Below, piece by piece: positions 1-10,310 of a stretch of DNA of 64,000 bases (its first letter is position 1; every line of letters starts with the position of its first letter). Under the pieces are notes generated by a model, which saw nothing but the letters and a program-made list of their open reading frames with translations, had not been told where the DNA came from and made no database searches. Position numbers and translations under genes: made by a program. Source of the DNA: Chinchilla lanigera (taxonomy: Eukaryota; Chordata; Mammalia; Rodentia; Chinchillidae); NCBI RefSeq assembly GCF_000276665.1, contig NW_004955472.1, positions 9,107,349 to 9,171,348 of the forward strand. Direction: 5' to 3'.

Positions 1-1774
1 TATAGTTTCAGTGAATTGTGTATGAATTTTCCTATGATGTCATGTTTTGTAGCTCCGACAATATCAGATAGTAGCCTGTTTAAAAGGAATAACACAACTT
101 CTATGCATGCCTAAGTAATTATACATGACTGCCCAGTCTAGAGAACAAAGGTAAGTGTTTGGAAGGAAATAAGTGTTGTGAAACTGCACAGTACGGAAGA
201 ACAAGCAGATACTATCTATGGATATTATAAAACATAGCAATTTAAGTAACTTGGTGATCTCAAAACTTCAAAATACCATGACTTAAAGAAATTCTAATAG
301 TTAATAAGCTAAAATGGTTTATCAAGTGCAGTGGCTGAAACCATGGACATTTAAATCACTTCCTTTAAAATTTATGTTTTAAAAATATTAGCCAACTATG
401 TGGTAGACTTTCTAGAAAAAAGAATGAAATACTTCAAAATAGTTAAACAATTTATAGTCTGGTCCAACATGAAAAAATACAAGGTAAAATTTTTAGGTTT
501 CACAGGGTTTCCTTCATCCCGACTAAGAGGGATATAAAAGCGTGCACCAAAGCAGTAGCACCATCGCACCTCACCACCGTGAGAATTCACTGGAGAGCTA
601 ACTTGTTACCTACCGTAACTTATTCTCACCATCACCCAGCTACTTTTTCATGAAATGAGTTACTGTCCTGTCCAAATACATCTACTGACTTAGTTTAATC
701 TTTCAGAATAGGTAAATAATCATCTTTTCGCTTTCACATTCCTAACCCAAAGGAGGTAATTTTTGCTTTCAAGACAGTTTCCTTGCCCTTGAAGTCAATG
801 TAGTTGATAAGGCTTTGCTTGCTGCTTTGTGGACCTTTCAGTGTGTAATACCTGCCAGTAGTTGCCAAGCAACTCTGACAATACTGTGTGCTGCTCACAT
901 ACACTGGCATTCACTGCCCTCCTGTTGTATTGCACAGTGTTTGTGTGTTCAAATGACACTGCAACTCTAGACAAGAGTGAGACTCATGCTATAAATAGGG
1001 ATAAGTGGAGACAAATAAGCGCCCTACAAAGCATCTGAAACTGTCATTAGATAATTCACAGGTCTTTATTCTCTGATTCTTTATGTGGGAAGATTATATG
1101 AAAAATTATCTTTCTTTGAAATTTAGAAAACCATTTGGAATCCATATTCAAATTTATGAATATATATAAACTTAACATTTGTGACGCTGAGAGAAGGAAG
1201 GATTTTCAATGATAGTGAAAATGCACATAAGTGTGCTGAGAGAGAGCTTTCAAGCTATAGGCACAAAGATAAGTGTTTGTGGATTCTCTCATTCTAGGCA
1301 CTCATCTTGTTTCCAGGTTGCTTGGTAGCTTTTTAGTAACCGTCTTCATTTTAAGTTTAAGTAGAACAGAGTCACAGGATGAGGGTGTTGAATATCTATC
1401 CACCTGCAATGAGCACTGTAGACTAAGTGTCACTATTCAAAGTATCACGATAAAAAGGGAATACTTGTAAATAGAGAGGAAAACATCTCTGAGAAGTAGT
1501 ATGATTTTGTTTATTTAAGAGAATAATCTTTTTGAGTAGCTTTCTGTAAAAGCACAATAAAATGGTTTCTCCCTGAGCATGGTGTCAAATTATTTAGCCA
1601 TTCATGCCAAAATCTGTGACAATATGGATCACTGTGACAACTGTCAGTCATTTCTGCTTGATCTTAGTAATCTTGTACCTGGAAGACACTTTTTCTTGCT
1701 CACCTTTCTTCCTGAGTATAGGAAGATATATATAAAATTTATTTTTGTATTAAGTGATCTTTATTTGAAGTACT
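1..1774. other. Unique non-coding sequence
   Basis: No repeat family, long open frame or RNA gene is recognisable here. The open frames in this stretch are 65 codons or fewer and show no known protein motif. The only pointed signal is an X-box-like site at 861-873, listed separately. The stretch is AT-rich with little CpG, like ordinary intergenic or intronic DNA. Confidence 0.6.
861..873. promoter_or_regulatory. Candidate RFX X-box motif
   Basis: The site reads GTTGCCAAGCAAC, two near-inverted half sites (GTTGCC and AGCAAC) with a one-base spacer. This agrees with the X-box pattern GTNRCC-N(0-3)-RGYAAC bound by RFX transcription factors. It lies in unique sequence without a nearby recognisable promoter, so function is unproven; a match could arise by chance in 64 kb. 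Confidence 0.35.
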
Positions 1775-1905
1775 GAGGATTAAATCCAGGAGTATTCTAC
1801 AACTGAACTACATTCCTAGAACTTTTAATTTCTGTTATGAGATAGGTTCCCAGACTGGCCTCAGCCTTGTAATTCTCTTGCCTCAGCCAAATTACAAAAT
1901 TCTGT
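1775..1905 (-). mobile_element. Old dimeric SINE, B1-dID-like
   Basis: Read on the minus strand, a degenerate B1 right part (ggctgaggcaagagaatta, then a 'ggccagtctggg' block) is followed by a decayed tRNA-derived part ending in a 'ggatttaatcctcagtac' block, which corresponds to the B box region. B1 first and ID second is the order of the rodent B1-dID family. Many mismatches mark it as old. It could instead be two independent neighbouring insertions. Confidence 0.55.
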
Positions 1906-1984
1906 ACTTCTTTGAATGGTAGAAAAATATCATTTAAAATAGGCCTTTAATCAGAAATTGTAATGTTATAAGAAAGTTAAGAGG

Positions 1985-2086
1985 GGGGCTGGGGATTTAG
2001 CTCAGAGGCAAAAGCGCCTGCCTGGCAAGCGCAAGGTTGTGAGTTCGGTTCCCGGTACCGGAGAAAAACCAAAAAAAAAAAAAAAA
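1985..2086 (+). mobile_element. ID-like tRNA-derived SINE, young copy
   Basis: Full-length copy starting GGGGCTGGGGATTTAGCTCAG (pol III A box region) with a B box region GAGTTCGGTTCCC, then GGTACCGGAG and an A-rich tail. A perfect 14-bp target-site duplication, agaaagttaagagg, lies at 1971-1984 and 2087-2100. Perfect duplication and intact promoter boxes indicate a recent L1-mobilised insertion. It derives from a tRNA but is not a tRNA gene: it has an extended GGGGCTGGG head and a poly(A) tail. Confidence 0.93.
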
Positions 2087-2100
2087 AGAAAGTTAAGAGG

Positions 2101-2854
2101 AACTATGATAAGTTTTTAAAAACTTAGTACTTACTCGATTCATGCTACCCACTGTATTTCCCACAAAGGATATAATTCACCCAATAATATCAAACAGCAT
2201 TTAAGAACTTGACAGTTGTCTAAAAATGCATCAATATTTTCTTTACTTCAGATTAACAAATTTTCTTTACTTCAGATTAACAAATGGAAACATGAAATAT
2301 ATGTATTGAGTATTCAAAAATAAATATTTATTCAGATAAATGGGGTTACTTCCTTTGACTTATATTAGTGAATATAGAGTAAAGCAAAGGTACTATTCTA
2401 TCATTGTGACTAGTGGAAATTTTAGCATGTATATATGAATCTGGATAGAACTTCACAAACCTGGCATTACTTGGTATTGCATTAATGCAAGGTGTTGCCT
2501 GCTAAACGTCTACAATTTTTGGTAATTTAGTTTATTTAACTAGTACATTAAATTCTGTAAAATAGTCAGACACATTAGTAAAACATATTGTACAGGGGAA
2601 CAATAAGTGGATGTTTTAATAACCATGTATTTAATCTTCCATCTGTTTCCAAGATGTAAGTAGATTTTGTTGCTATTAAATATCAAACTTTAGTGTCTAA
2701 AAACCAATACAAATGTGCAGTTATTTGAAATATGTTGTCAACATTTGCTTTCTGTTTTATAACGCAAAGGTTGAACGTGTTTTTAAGACCCGAGACTGAA
2801 CTGACTAAAAAGAACTATTTCAGAATAGATGTTGACAGCAGGACATTGAAAGCA
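2101..2854. other. Unique non-coding sequence
   Basis: AT-rich stretch without recognisable repeats, except a perfect two-copy 24-bp tandem duplication at 2237-2284. No long open frame. Confidence 0.6.
2237..2284. repeat. Perfect 2 x 24-bp tandem duplication
   Basis: The 24-bp unit at 2237-2260, beginning ttttctttacttcagatt, is repeated exactly at 2261-2284. Two identical copies with no mismatch indicate a recent replication-slippage event or an assembly artefact. Confidence 0.95.
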
Positions 2855-2990
2855 GGCACAGGCCTGTGATCCTAGTACTGGGGAGGCTGAGGCAGGAGGA
2901 TTGCTGCAAGTTTGAAGCCAGCCTTGGTTACATAGTGAGTTCAGTGTCAGCATGAACTATGTGGCAATACCCTGTCTCAAACAAGCAAAC
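2855..2990 (+). mobile_element. B1 SINE (7SL-derived)
   Basis: Shows the B1 landmarks in order: a 'ggcctgtgatcctagtactggg' block close to the A box, gaggctgaggcaggaggatt, a 'gccagccttggttacatagtgag' block, a partly duplicated second block (gtgtcagcatgaactatgt) and ccctgtctcaaa. The repeated middle block is the ~29-bp internal duplication typical of rodent B1. The 5' end is slightly truncated and the copy is moderately diverged. Confidence 0.85.
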
Positions 2991-3734
2991 TAACTGGCTA
3001 AATAAATACATATTGATAAAGTTAAAAAATTAAACAATCTTTAAAATATGACATTTTTATATTCCCCAACTAGTGGCTGAATGGGAAAATTGAGACTAAA
3101 AGTGTTCTAATAATAAATCTCAGAAAACATTTAAAACACAGTGAATTCTCTCTCAGGTTCAGAAATGTTAAAAAACGCAGAAGCCATACATGTGAAAATC
3201 ATACTTTGCCTTTATTTCTTCCTAGCAGTAGCACAGTTAGATCACATGGCTTTAGACGCGCTAAATGAAATGTGAGACAGGACAGAGAGGACGAGAATGT
3301 TAGTGCATAGCGGTGCCTCCAGTGTGAGCAAACCAGCTCTGAATTATTGAGTAACATATTGCAGAGCACTTCCCTTTGGTAAAACAAACGCAGAGGGCAA
3401 TCTCACATTATCACCAAAATCACTCTTAAGTGCACCTAGATCAATGATATTATCCACATATACATCAAAAAAGGAAAGAAAACCAACTTTAAGACTGTAG
3501 CTCACAAGATCACGTAGCTAATGAGTAGCAGAAGCACGACGACCGTTTCCAGCTGGAATAAGGGACTACGCTTTTTACTGGCATAGATATTACATAGCTC
3601 TGTGACATACAGCGGTTCCTTCCCATCACCTCTCTGGATGTTTTTCCTTTCTCTCTGTGAGCATGACAGCTACATATGTCCCTCACTTACTGGGGAGATG
3701 AAATTAAGTTAGAAAATAGTTTTATGGAGCCTGA
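2991..3734. other. Unique non-coding sequence
   Basis: No recognisable repeat or gene. A 62-codon minus-strand frame at 3199-3387 has no known motif and looks like chance. Confidence 0.55.
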
Positions 3735-4307
3735 ATTACTTATCTATATATTTATTTATTTCAATGCTTATTAGTACATGTTTCCAATACATAGTGATTG
3801 CATTCATTGTGATGACTTGGTATGTGAACATAGCACATCTCAATTCTTTAATTTTCCCTTCCCGTTTCTTTAAATCTCTGTATCCCTTTCTCATTGACAA
3901 AAGATGTATCTCTTTGATTCCTAGCACCCATTTTTTATTTTGCTCTTTAGATAACTTATGCTTTAAATTTCTCATATAAGAGAAATCACATATTATTTAA
4001 GTGTGTAATCTGAATTACTCCAGTTAACATTACAATCTACAGGTGAATTAATTTTTCTATAAATCACTCAAATTCATCCTTTTTATGCAAGAGTAGTCCT
4101 CCATTGTGTTTAAATACATTTTCTTTCTTCATTCTTGTGTTGGTGGACACTTAGATTTCTTCTAGGATTTAACTATTATTAATTTTATTACTATAAACAT
4201 GGATTTGCCTATGTCGCTGAAGATACATCTTTAACTCTTTCAAGAGGACACCAGGATAACTGGAAGGGCATAACTGTGTTGAATGGAATTTCTAGTTTTA
4301 GTTTCTT

Positions 4308-4391
4308 TTTCTTTTTTCAGGTACCAGGAATCGAACTCACGGCCTTGCGCTTGTCAGGCAGGCGCTGTGCTGCTGAGCCAAATCCCAGGCC
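4308..4391 (-). mobile_element. ID-like SINE inserted in L1 ORF2
   Basis: Minus-strand ID-like copy with the A box region, B box region and the GGTACC 3' block. A perfect 16-bp duplication, ctagttttagtttctt, flanks it at 4292-4307 and 4392-4407. The insertion is younger than the L1 it interrupts. Confidence 0.93.
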
Positions 4392-4481
4392 CTAGTTTTA
4401 GTTTCTTGAAGAATCTCATCTTGATTTCTGGAGAAGCTATACTAGTTTGCATTCCACAAACAATGTAGAAGGGTATGCCCC

Positions 4482-4821
4482 TAAGGTTGAACCTCTTTGG
4501 GTTGAGGGACCTGGGCCCCTGGTAAGTGGCGGTGTGGTGAAAAGAGACACCGGAGACCAGGCTGATGGCGCAGATCTGTTTTATTGCGGTTGTACCAGGT
4601 GTTATAGAGCAGGCTAGAGGCGTGGCAATGGAGGTGGGTTAGGGGCATGGTTTGGAGGTGGTACTATTGGCAGCGGGGAGTGCGGAAGTAAGAGGTCAGA
4701 GCGGGACAGCCTAGGCAGGGCGACTCACTCGGTTTGCCGAGGACATGACGAGTCTGAGTTTGCTCAGACCCGCTCCTCCGCCACGGCCGTCAACCAGACC
4801 TCTGGACCCCTTTTTCCCACA
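4482..4821 (-). mobile_element. Solo class II (ERVK/IAP-like) LTR, about 340 bp
   Basis: A compact GC-rich block interrupts L1 sequence. On the minus strand it starts TGTGGGAAAAAGG, has a TATA-like element (tctataacacc) near 4598-4608, a poly(A) signal (caataaaac) near 4579-4587 and ends about 100 bp later. A 6-bp duplication, TGCCCC, lies at 4476-4481 and 4822-4827, and L1 sequence resumes directly after it, as the parallel L1 near 20.6 kb confirms. Size, layout and 6-bp duplication suit betaretrovirus-like (class II) elements. The terminus reads CCTTA rather than the usual CA. No gag, pol or env sequence remains. Many CpGs survive, which suggests a fairly young insertion. Confidence 0.8.
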
Positions 4822-6756
4822 TGCCCCTGCCAGGAAGTGCCTGCATTCAGCATTTGTTATTATTTGATTTTGTGATGATAGTCTCTTAGTCTACGGTGAA
4901 TAATTTACATCTTTAATGGTGAATGTTTTCTCATATGTTTACTGGTCACTTATACTTCTTCTGAGAACTGTCTAAATATTTCACTTGCCCATTTTTCAAT
5001 TGGGTCTTTTATTTTGGGACCCAATTTTTGGAGTTTTTATATATTTTAGATGTTAGTATTTTGTTCAAGTGTGTCTGGCAGTTTTATTCCATACATTATC
5101 TTTTTACTTTGTGGATTGTTTCCTTTGATCTGATACCACGTGTTGATTCTTGATGGTAGTTTGTGCAATTGTGGTTCTGTCAGAAAGCTTTTTCTTATTC
5201 CTGTGGATTCTGGTGCTTTACCTATTTTTCCTACCAGCAGATTGTTTCTGTTTTAATATTTGCATCTTTGATCTGTTTTTATTTCATTTTAGTACATGAT
5301 GATAGAAATAAATCTAGTTTGAACCCTTTGTATGCATATGACTAGTTTTTGCAGCACCATTTATTAAAGAGGTTTATCCTTCTGTGTAAGTTTTCTTTTT
5401 GCCACTTGGTCAAAGATCAGATGATTGAATGTGTCTGGGCTTTTTCTACATTCTCTTTTTTGTTCCAGTGATTCACATGTCTATTTCTGTGACAGTCCCA
5501 TGCTTTTTAAAAAATCACTGCAGCTTTTTAATATAATTTGAAATCTAGGATTGTGATACCTCCTGCTTTGCTCTTGTTGCACAGTATTATTTTTGCTATC
5601 CTGTGTATCTTCTGGTTTCATATAAGTTTTAGGAATTTTTTTCTAGTCTGTATTAATGTTGTTGGAATTTTGAGTGGGGTTGTATTCAATATATGTATCA
5701 GTTTTGGCAAAATGGCCACTTTGACACTATTTATCCTGCTAATCCAGAGAACTGGATAACTTTTCATTTTCTGGTGTGTCCTTCATGCTCCTTTATCAGA
5801 ATACTGTAATTTTTGTTATATAGGAATTTTACTTTTTGGTTAATCCTAAGGAATCAATTATTCATGATGTTTGCATAATATTGTTTGTCTAAGTATGGGC
5901 TTTGTCAGTTCATTATTGATGTATAGAAACTATTGATTTTGGGGTGTTGTTCTGTAACTTGCTACACTGCTGAATTTTGGTATTAGATCTAGGAGTTTTT
6001 GTGGAAAATTTTGGGCCTTCTGTGTAAAAGATCATGTCATCTACAAATAATGAGTTTGACTTCTTCCATTCCTGTACATATTGCTTCCATTTCTTTCTCT
6101 CTTAATTACCGTGGCTAAGATTTGAGTACATTGTACATTGAAGAGAAGTGGTGATAGTGAACATCTTTTTCTCATTCCTGAAGTTAGAAGGAAAACCTTC
6201 AGCTTTTCCCCTAGTGCTGGCTTTCCTCAGAATGAGGTCAGGTCTTCCTATGCCTACTCTCTTCAGGTTTTTTTTTAAATCATGAATAAATATTGTATTT
6301 TGTCAAAAGCTTTTTCCTGCATCCATTGGGCTGATCATGCAATTTTTATCCTTTCTTCTTTTATGTGGTGTATCTCTTGATTTACATGTGTTGAACTACC
6401 CTTGCATCCCTGAGATGTAGCCTATCTGGTCATATGTATGATCTTTTTAATGATTTGTTGTATTCTTTTTGCCTATGTTTATTTAGTACTTTTGCCTCTG
6501 TGGTCGTTGAAGTAACTAGCTTACTTTTTTTTTTTTATTTAACTTGGGTCCTTGTCTGGTTTTGGAACCAAAGTAAAGCTGCATTCCAGGAATGGGTTTG
6601 AGGTACTCTTTCCCTTTCAGTTTTATTAAAGAATTTGAAGAGCATTGGCTTTAGAGCTTCTGTGAAGTTCTTGTAGAATTCAGTGGAGTATATATTAGGT
6701 ACTGGAGTTTCCTTGGTAGGCTTTATATTCCTGCCTTCATTCCATTGCCTATTATT

Positions 6757-7145
6757 TTTTTAAGAGAAAAGAACAAAAACATATTAACAAACACACATAC
6801 ATTTAGAAAACAACACAAAAGCTATACAAACAATGCAGAATTTCAGACAAGGTGATAGGAAATTAACAATGGTTGTCTTACTACATATTGATATCTTTGG
6901 AGCTGGAGATTCAGCTCAGTGGCACCACGCCTGTCTTGCAAGCACAAGGTCATGAGTTCAATTTCTGGTACTGGAAGAAAAACAAAAACAAAAACAAATA
7001 AACAAATTGATATCTTCAAATTAGATACTCAGATAAACAAATATAGACATGCAAGACTGATCAAACACTTAATCATTAACTGTTCCTTTCAATAGAGCAA
7101 TAAAAGTCCATGGTACAACTATGTCAGCTGTGGAAGCAATCCATT
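6757..7145. other. Unidentified AT-rich insert inside L1 ORF2
   Basis: Between T-rich minus-strand L1 segments the plus strand abruptly becomes A-rich (acaaaaacatattaacaaac and similar) and the expected L1 order is lost until about 7145. The block contains its own ID-like SINE. I do not recognise a family or a flanking duplication. It may be a fragment of another repeat in plus orientation or a local rearrangement. Confidence 0.45.
6898..7005 (+). mobile_element. ID-like SINE, older copy
   Basis: Plus-strand ID-like SINE (gagctggagattcagctcag, then aggtcatgagttcaatttctgg) with a tail of CAAAAA units. A perfect 11-bp duplication, attgatatctt, lies at 6887-6897 and 7006-7016. Several substitutions in both promoter boxes make it older than the copy at 1985. 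Confidence 0.9.
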
Positions 7146-8280
7146 GGCTATGACTAAACTGTTGAATTTTGCATGTTTTGGGTTCCATTTCACTAATTTA
7201 CTGTGTCCAAAATTCATCCAGTTTTTTCTAAGTCTTCTAATTTACTGGAGATTCATAACAATTATTAGCAATCTTTTGGATTTTGGCAGTATCCATTCAT
7301 TGTGTTTTCACTTTTCATTTCTGATTGCATTGATATGGATATTTTCTTTCCTACTTTTGGTAAGTTTGGCTAAATGCTTGTCTATTTTCTTTATGTTTTC
7401 AAGAAACTACTTCTTTACTTTCATTGATTTTTCTATTTACTTTTAGTCTCAATTTTATTAATATCCAATTTGATGTTGTACTTTTCCTTGTAATATTTTT
7501 TTGATTTTGACTCTTCTTATTTTTCTAGGACCTTGAGGTGCATAATTAGGTTAGTGACTGAACTTGCTGTTTTTCTAATGTGGGTATTCATAACAATGAA
7601 CTTATGGTGCACTGTATTGCTATTATCATTTGATTCTAAAAACTATTAAATTTCATCCTTAACTTCTTGTGACTTACTAAGTTGTGCTATTTAGTCGGTA
7701 GATATTTGAAAATTTCTGTACTTTTTCCCTACTGAATTCTAGTTTCACTGGGCTATGATCTGATAATATGCAAGATAATTTTGATTCTTTTGTATTTATA
7801 TAACCAATCTTTACAGGCCAGTATGTGGTCTCTCTTCAGAGAGAATACTGTGTGCTGCTAATAAGAATGAGTATTCTGTTGTAGGAAGGGGAACACTTTG
7901 TAGATATCCATCTATTGGATCCATTTTATTCAAAAGTAGTGTTCATAGTTGGTTCAAAGGTGAGGTTCATTTTTGTTGTATTTCTGTCTAACTGGTCTGT
8001 ATATATTTGAAAGGGAGGCTTTGAGATATCTCTTTATGATCGTATTGATGTTTTTCTGCTTCTTTAGGTCTAGTAGTGTTTCTTTTATGAAATTGGATAT
8101 GCTGGCATTTGGTGTATGTATATTTACAATTATTATGAATTTTTTCTTGGAATAAACATGTCTATTGTATACAGTACACTGTTAGGTTTTGTTTTTTTGG
8201 TCCAGTCTACAAGCCTGTCCATATCTTTTGATTAGGGAGTTGAAGGCATTTACACTGAATTATTAATGAATAGTATTAAC

Positions 8281-9393
8281 TTACTTCTGTCATTGTGTTA
8301 CTTTTCTGTTGTTGATTCCTTCATTTTCTTTTCTGTTTAGCTGCTTATCCTGCTTGACTTATTCATTCTTCCAGATTTTTGGTCTTAATGGCTTTATTAT
8401 CTCTGTCTATGACATATGTGAGAAATTTTTGGAGTGGTAGTTTGGTGGGCATGGATTTCTACAAGTTTTGTTTGTCATGGAATATTCATATTTCTCTTCC
8501 ATATGAATGATATATTAGTGTGGGTTAAAAAGGTTTAAGCAGTTTTCTCTTAGAAGTTAAACAGTTCACTCCAAGCTCTCCTCAGCTTCAAGGTTTTTGT
8601 TAGGAAGTCTTCAGTAATAATTTTAATGTTACTTTTGTAAGTGATTTGTTGGTTTCCTGCTCTTGGACTTTTGGGATTTTGCCCATCATGTGTCCTGGAG
8701 AACTTCTTTGGCCATGGCTACTTGATCTTTTACATGCCTCACTTATCTGTACATTCCTCTGTTTCCCCATACGTGGAATGTTTCTTGTTATGATTCTGTA
8801 AAGAGATTTTTTTATTTCATGTGTACAGTTCTCTGGCTTTTCTCTCCATTTGTCTTGTTAGCATTCTTTGCATCATGTAGCTGCTGTTGGAATTTCCTTA
8901 CTTTCTTGATGGTTTAAAGTTTTCTTCAGAGATGTGGTCACATGCATCAGACCAGTCTTCCATTTCTGGTACTCTCTCCTCACATTGGTTACTTCTGCTC
9001 TCAGCCTTTCAGCAGAATTCTTTATCTCCTGTATTTCTATTTTGACAACTCTTCATGGACTCTAATTCCTTGCTAAATTGATCATTCATTATTTAAATTA
9101 TTTTCCTTAGCTCTGTTAATTTTGTATTTGCAACTTTCCTTAAACTCAGCGATAAATTTGTTTATTATGTGCATTATTTGCTTTGCTACATCGTCTTTGA
9201 GCTGACTGACCTTCTTTGTTTCTTCTTGGATCATTCTGTATATTTTAGCTACTTGATGTTTTATTTCCATTTGTTGATACCACCTAGATCTGATTTGGGG
9301 AATTTGGGAGTTTTTGGATGCATTTGTTGTGTCCTTCCCCACACTTCTATTTGGTGTGTGTATGCATGTGTGTGTGTGTGTGTGTGTGTACAT
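8281..9393 (-). pseudogene. LINE-1 ORF1 pseudogene
   Basis: ORF1 encodes the trimeric RNA-binding protein that coats L1 RNA. A 103-codon minus-strand frame at 9082-9393 encodes, after a CA-repeat-derived start, a charged helical segment with regular hydrophobic spacing (for example EIKHQVAKIYRMIQEETKKV), which fits the ORF1p N-terminal coiled coil. The rest of ORF1 continues towards 8.4 kb but is broken by stops. The start of the open frame (Thr-His repeats) is microsatellite sequence, not original protein. The order with ORF2 downstream on the same strand supports the call. Confidence 0.75.
9367..9389. repeat. (TG)n microsatellite
   Basis: Uninterrupted TG dinucleotide run of about 11 units, within the 5' part of the L1 ORF1 relic. 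It extends the adjoining minus-strand open frame artificially. Confidence 0.95.
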
Positions 9394-9656
9394 GCACGTT
9401 GAGAATTTGCAATCAAATAAAATGGAAAGATTCTATGGCTAGTGTGGAGATCTCCTTTACAAGTCAATGTTTGCTTTATAGCCCACCTCCTCCACCTCAG
9501 TTCAATAGGACTGGATGTAGTCTCTGTGTTGCAAGGGGAGAATTCCTACACTTTGCAATTACATCACCAAATTCAACCATACATCAATCATGTACATTAG
9601 TACTTATCTTAACAATTTTACCCTTTTATCATTGCCCCTTCCAGACAGAACAATAA
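9394..9656 (-). mobile_element. L1 region upstream of ORF1
   Basis: Sequence between the ORF1 coiled-coil relic and the following LTR. It is in the position of the L1 5'UTR or ORF1 start, but I assign it by position only, since its sequence is not diagnostic to me. Confidence 0.4.
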
Positions 9657-10310
9657 TGCAATGAATGTTTGCGCTGGTGAGGTACGTGGCAGAATCTCCC
9701 AACCTGAAAGATAGCTGGGATGAGTTTGTGTTCTCTAAAATTGAAGAATGAATTTTAGGAACAATGGAGTTTAAGAGCAGAGTAGATTTATTAGGAGGAA
9801 GAAAGTTTCTGTCTGAGAGAGAGACAGGGGTCCGAAGTGGGTTGCCAAAGACCATGCATTTTCTAGAGGTTTTTATAGAACAAATCCATGACATGAAGCT
9901 GGCCCAAGGTGGGAAAAATGGGAACTTGTGAGGTGGGCATAAGGTGGGACAAAACTATGTTCAACCAATAGGATTAGGAGTATAGTTGCTCAGGTGAAAT
10001 TGATTAAATTGGGATCAAATCAGGAAGTGAGTCATATAGCAAGTGGGCATGAATATAGAACAGGGGCCTTTCTTGTAGGGGGTTGGGTTTCTTGTTGGTG
10101 GCTCTTTCTGGCTTTTGCAAGGTGTTGGATACCTATTTAGAATATCAATCCCTGATGTTTCTCCTTGGGAAGTATGTGGGTGAATTTGTCTTAACTTTTG
10201 TCCTGAGATCTGGCCCACAGTGGAAGTGCCTGTCTCTCCCACAGTTGTAAGAGACCTCCTCTTCTGCGCTGACTACTTTGAGGGTCCAGCCCTATCTGAC
10301 TGCCTATCAT
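9657..10310 (-). mobile_element. Retroviral LTR, unclassified, minus strand
   Basis: On the minus strand the block has LTR architecture: a long U3, a TATA box (tctataaaaacc) near 9870-9881, a pyrimidine-rich leader (gacccctgtctctctctcag), a poly(A) signal (ctaataaatc) near 9786-9795, then a U5 region. Spacing between TATA and poly(A) signal is about 85 bp, as in many LTRs. Neither end is certain and I found no clear flanking duplication, primer-binding site or internal coding region, so it is probably a solo LTR. A 96-codon frame at 9604-9894 is a chance frame over the LTR. Confidence 0.65.

Larger units (their letters stand above)
3735..8280 (-). pseudogene. LINE-1 ORF2 pseudogene plus 3'UTR
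   Basis: ORF2 encodes the endonuclease/reverse transcriptase that copies L1 RNA into genomic DNA. The minus strand retains the reverse transcriptase active-site block: an F-V-D-D-M coding segment at about 6033-6047, next to a K-L-I stretch in a shifted frame, shows the catalytic box and a frameshift beside it. The surrounding sequence (for example the 'ccattttt caattgggtc' antisense block near 4990) follows the usual L1 order. Many stops and four insertions make it non-functional. The 3'UTR is short and ends in a decayed A-rich tail near 3735-3760. Confidence 0.85.

Noticed and set aside
1985..2060. tRNA gene (tRNA-like A and B boxes)
   Set aside because: The sequence is a SINE: extended GGGGCTGGGG head, poly(A) tail, target duplications and many dispersed copies.
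2237..2284. CRISPR-like direct repeats
   Set aside because: Only two adjacent copies without spacers, in eukaryotic DNA; it is a tandem duplication.
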